The notes beneath the pieces were generated by a model. That model saw only the letters and a program-made list of their open reading frames with translations. It was not told the origin of the DNA and ran no database searches. From JBFLVQ01 sp040758525 (lineage in GTDB: Bacteria; Acidobacteriota; Blastocatellia; Chloracidobacteriales; JADJPF01): a stretch of 24,061 nucleotides of DNA. The stretch is from assembly GCA_040758525.1 (NCBI GenBank), contig JBFLVQ010000062.1, positions 1 to 24,061 on the forward strand, in the 5' to 3' direction. Positions 22,450 to 24,061 of this stretch are shown one piece after another. Each line of letters opens with the position of its first letter. Within the stretch, counting starts at the first letter, position 1. The position numbers and the translations under genes were made by a program.

Positions 22450-24061
22450 ATGTGTGGAATTGCCGGGATCTTTCATTATAAGAATCCTGATTGCCCAATC
22501 GATCGATCGCTGCTGACACGTATGACAAGAAGATTAGCGCATCGTGGTCCAGACGGAGAAGGTTTTTTTGTCAATGGATCACTGGGATTGGGGCATCGCA
22601 GGTTAGCAATAGTGGATCTATCAGCAACAGGCCATCAACCTATGTCAACTGAGGATGGCTCAGGGTGGATTGTTTATAATGGAGAGTTCTACAATCATAC
22701 CGAGTTCCGTAACGATTTAGCTGCGCAAGGATACCGATTTCGAGGTACTTCCGACACAGAAACGCTGCTCTATTTTCTTGCTAATGGTAGACTGCCGTTG
22801 CTCAGTAATGTACGTGGTATCTTTACCTTCGCCTATTGGGATGCACATGCGCGACGTCTAGTGCTGGCTCGTGATCAACTTGGCGTTAAGCAGCTCTACT
22901 ATTATGACGATGGGGAAAAGATTCTCTTTGCTAGTGAAATCAAGGCTCTACTGGAATGTTGCGATATTGCCCGCGAACCAGATATGGAAGCAATTAACCA
23001 GTATCTGCACTTCCATCTGCCATTGTTTGAAAGAACTTTCTTGCGCCATATCAAGCAAGTAAAAGCTGGTCAATACTTGGAAATTGATGTCAATGGAGTG
23101 CGAGCACAAACTTATTGGCGTGTTGATGACTTTACCCCAGTCTCTGATAGTGTAGAAGAGAGCGTACACACACTGAAAGAGTTACTGGGCACTGTTACCA
23201 ACGAGCAGTTAATGGCGGATGTTGCTGTAGGAGCATTTTTCAGTGGAGGGATAGATTCCAGTGCGATAGCAGCCTTCGCACAACAACAAGGGAGAGCATT
23301 ACAATGTTTTGGTGTACACTTCTCTAATCAAGGTGTAATTGATGAACGGCCCTATCAAGAAGAAGCCGCACGTACTCTTGGACTAGAATTGGAATTGATC
23401 ACTTTGGATGGATCATCATTTCCCGATGATATTTTGAAGCTGATCTACTATCAAGATCAACCTGTCATAGGCGTGGCGATGCTGCCTATGTATTATGTGA
23501 GTAAACTGGCGGCACAACGTGTGAAGGTTTGTCTAGGTGGACAAGCTGCGGATGAGCTTTTTGGCGGTTACGCACGCTATGCGCTAGCACACCCTGTCCA
23601 GGTGTTGAAAACTTGGTTTGCCAAGCAGCAAGCCGTAAAAGCAGATGGTATCGCTCCATCCCCACATACGATGGTGGGTGGTAATCTCTTCAAACAACTT
23701 TCCGATTGGAAAAACGTGCGTAGATTGATCAAAAGCGCCTTCAATCTTTACGACTGGCGTAGTCGCTATTTTGATCACTTCGCAAAAATTCCTGAATCTG
23801 ATTGGCACAAAGTCTTCGCTAACAACGATATTGTTTCTCGACATCGCGCGCGAGAAATATTTCAAGAAACCTTAGAGAAATCTCCGGCAATCGATCCGGC
23901 AGACAAGTTAATGCACTGGGATTTTCAAACATATCTTACTGGTCTGTTTCATCAGGATGATCGAATGAGCATGGCAAATAGCTTGGAGTCGCGAGTGCCA
24001 TTTGCTGATCCTAGAATAGCCAGTTTTGCTTTCCGCTGTGGTTTTGATTTGAAGTTACGAG
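22450..24061 (+). CDS. asparagine-synthase-like glutamine amidotransferase 2 (partial, runs off the right edge)
   Basis: The frame opens at 22450 with MCGIAGIF, so Cys2 is again the expected nucleophile, and stays open for 537 codons to the window edge. GAGG lies five bases before the ATG, next to the polymerase stop. Glutaminase landmarks are HRGPDGEG (31-38), HRRLAIVD (49-56), NGEFYNH (77-83) and SDTET (101-105). The synthetase half has FFSGGIDSS (263-271), LGGQAADELFGGY and, near the end, HQDDRMSMANSLESRVPF, a typical AsnB C-terminal motif. About 60-120 residues are probably missing. It differs from the enzyme at 14788 at most non-motif positions, so the two are old paralogs and may act on different groups of the polysaccharide. 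Confidence 0.93.
   Translation, partial: MCGIAGIFHYKNPDCPIDRSLLTRMTRRLAHRGPDGEGFFVNGSLGLGHRRLAIVDLSATGHQPMSTEDGSGWIVYNGEFYNHTEFRNDLAAQGYRFRGTSDTETLLYFLANGRLPLLSNVRGIFTFAYWDAHARRLVLARDQLGVKQLYYYDDGEKILFASEIKALLECCDIAREPDMEAINQYLHFHLPLFERTFLRHIKQVKAGQYLEIDVNGVRAQTYWRVDDFTPVSDSVEESVHTLKELLGTVTNEQLMADVAVGAFFSGGIDSSAIAAFAQQQGRALQCFGVHFSNQGVIDERPYQEEAARTLGLELELITLDGSSFPDDILKLIYYQDQPVIGVAMLPMYYVSKLAAQRVKVCLGGQAADELFGGYARYALAHPVQVLKTWFAKQQAVKADGIAPSPHTMVGGNLFKQLSDWKNVRRLIKSAFNLYDWRSRYFDHFAKIPESDWHKVFANNDIVSRHRAREIFQETLEKSPAIDPADKLMHWDFQTYLTGLFHQDDRMSMANSLESRVPFADPRIASFAFRCGFDLKLR

Overview
The window reads as chromosomal DNA of an Acidobacteriota-like bacterium. The best clue is the 750-residue protein at 6063-8315, which has the layout of the 'VWFA-related acidobacterial domain' family (TIGR03436), a family strongly expanded in that phylum. 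A secreted TPR-CHAT protein and moderate, slightly AT-leaning composition are compatible with this. No rRNA or tRNA gene is present, so the assignment stays an inference.

Left part (1-5650, minus strand): cell-surface and secreted proteins. In transcription order these are a 44-residue proline-rich lipoprotein (5516-5650), a secreted TPR-CHAT caspase-like protein with eight uninterrupted 40-residue TPR units (1859-5185), an exported protein ending in an S74 intramolecular-chaperone domain (300-1550), and a 64-residue unknown (51-245). For the two large genes, strong Shine-Dalgarno sequences point to starts downstream of the longest open frame, and both shorter products begin with clean signal peptides.

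Middle part (5651-10173): a 412-base divergent intergenic region with an 11-bp hairpin, then on the plus strand the VWFA-domain protein and a Baeyer-Villiger-type flavin monooxygenase. A 239-base gap follows, holding a perfect 9-bp stem-loop and a perfect 8-bp-arm palindrome just ahead of the polysaccharide genes.

Right part (10174-24061, plus strand): a surface or exopolysaccharide locus, cut off at the right edge. It runs: membrane-bound CapD/WbpM/PglF-type nucleotide-sugar 4,6-dehydratase, Wzx-like flippase, zinc-ribbon SAM methyltransferase, a 216-base gap with a sigma-54-like promoter, asparagine-synthase-like amidotransferase 1, two glycosyltransferases, a second methyltransferase, a third glycosyltransferase, a Wzy-like multi-spanning membrane protein, and amidotransferase 2 (partial). 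Three 4-base ATGA overlaps show tight translational coupling in the second block. The likely joint job is: modified amino-sugar made by the dehydratase, repeat unit built by the glycosyltransferases, decorated by methylation and possibly amidation, flipped by Wzx and polymerised by Wzy. The initiating phosphoglycosyltransferase and the export proteins (Wza/Wzc type) are not in the window.

No insertion sequence, CRISPR array, integrase or RNA gene was found. The most interesting items are the tiny lipoprotein and secreted CHAT protein next to the VWFA protein, the two amidotransferases bracketing one glycosyltransferase block, and the inverted repeats and sigma-54-like site ahead of the polysaccharide genes.
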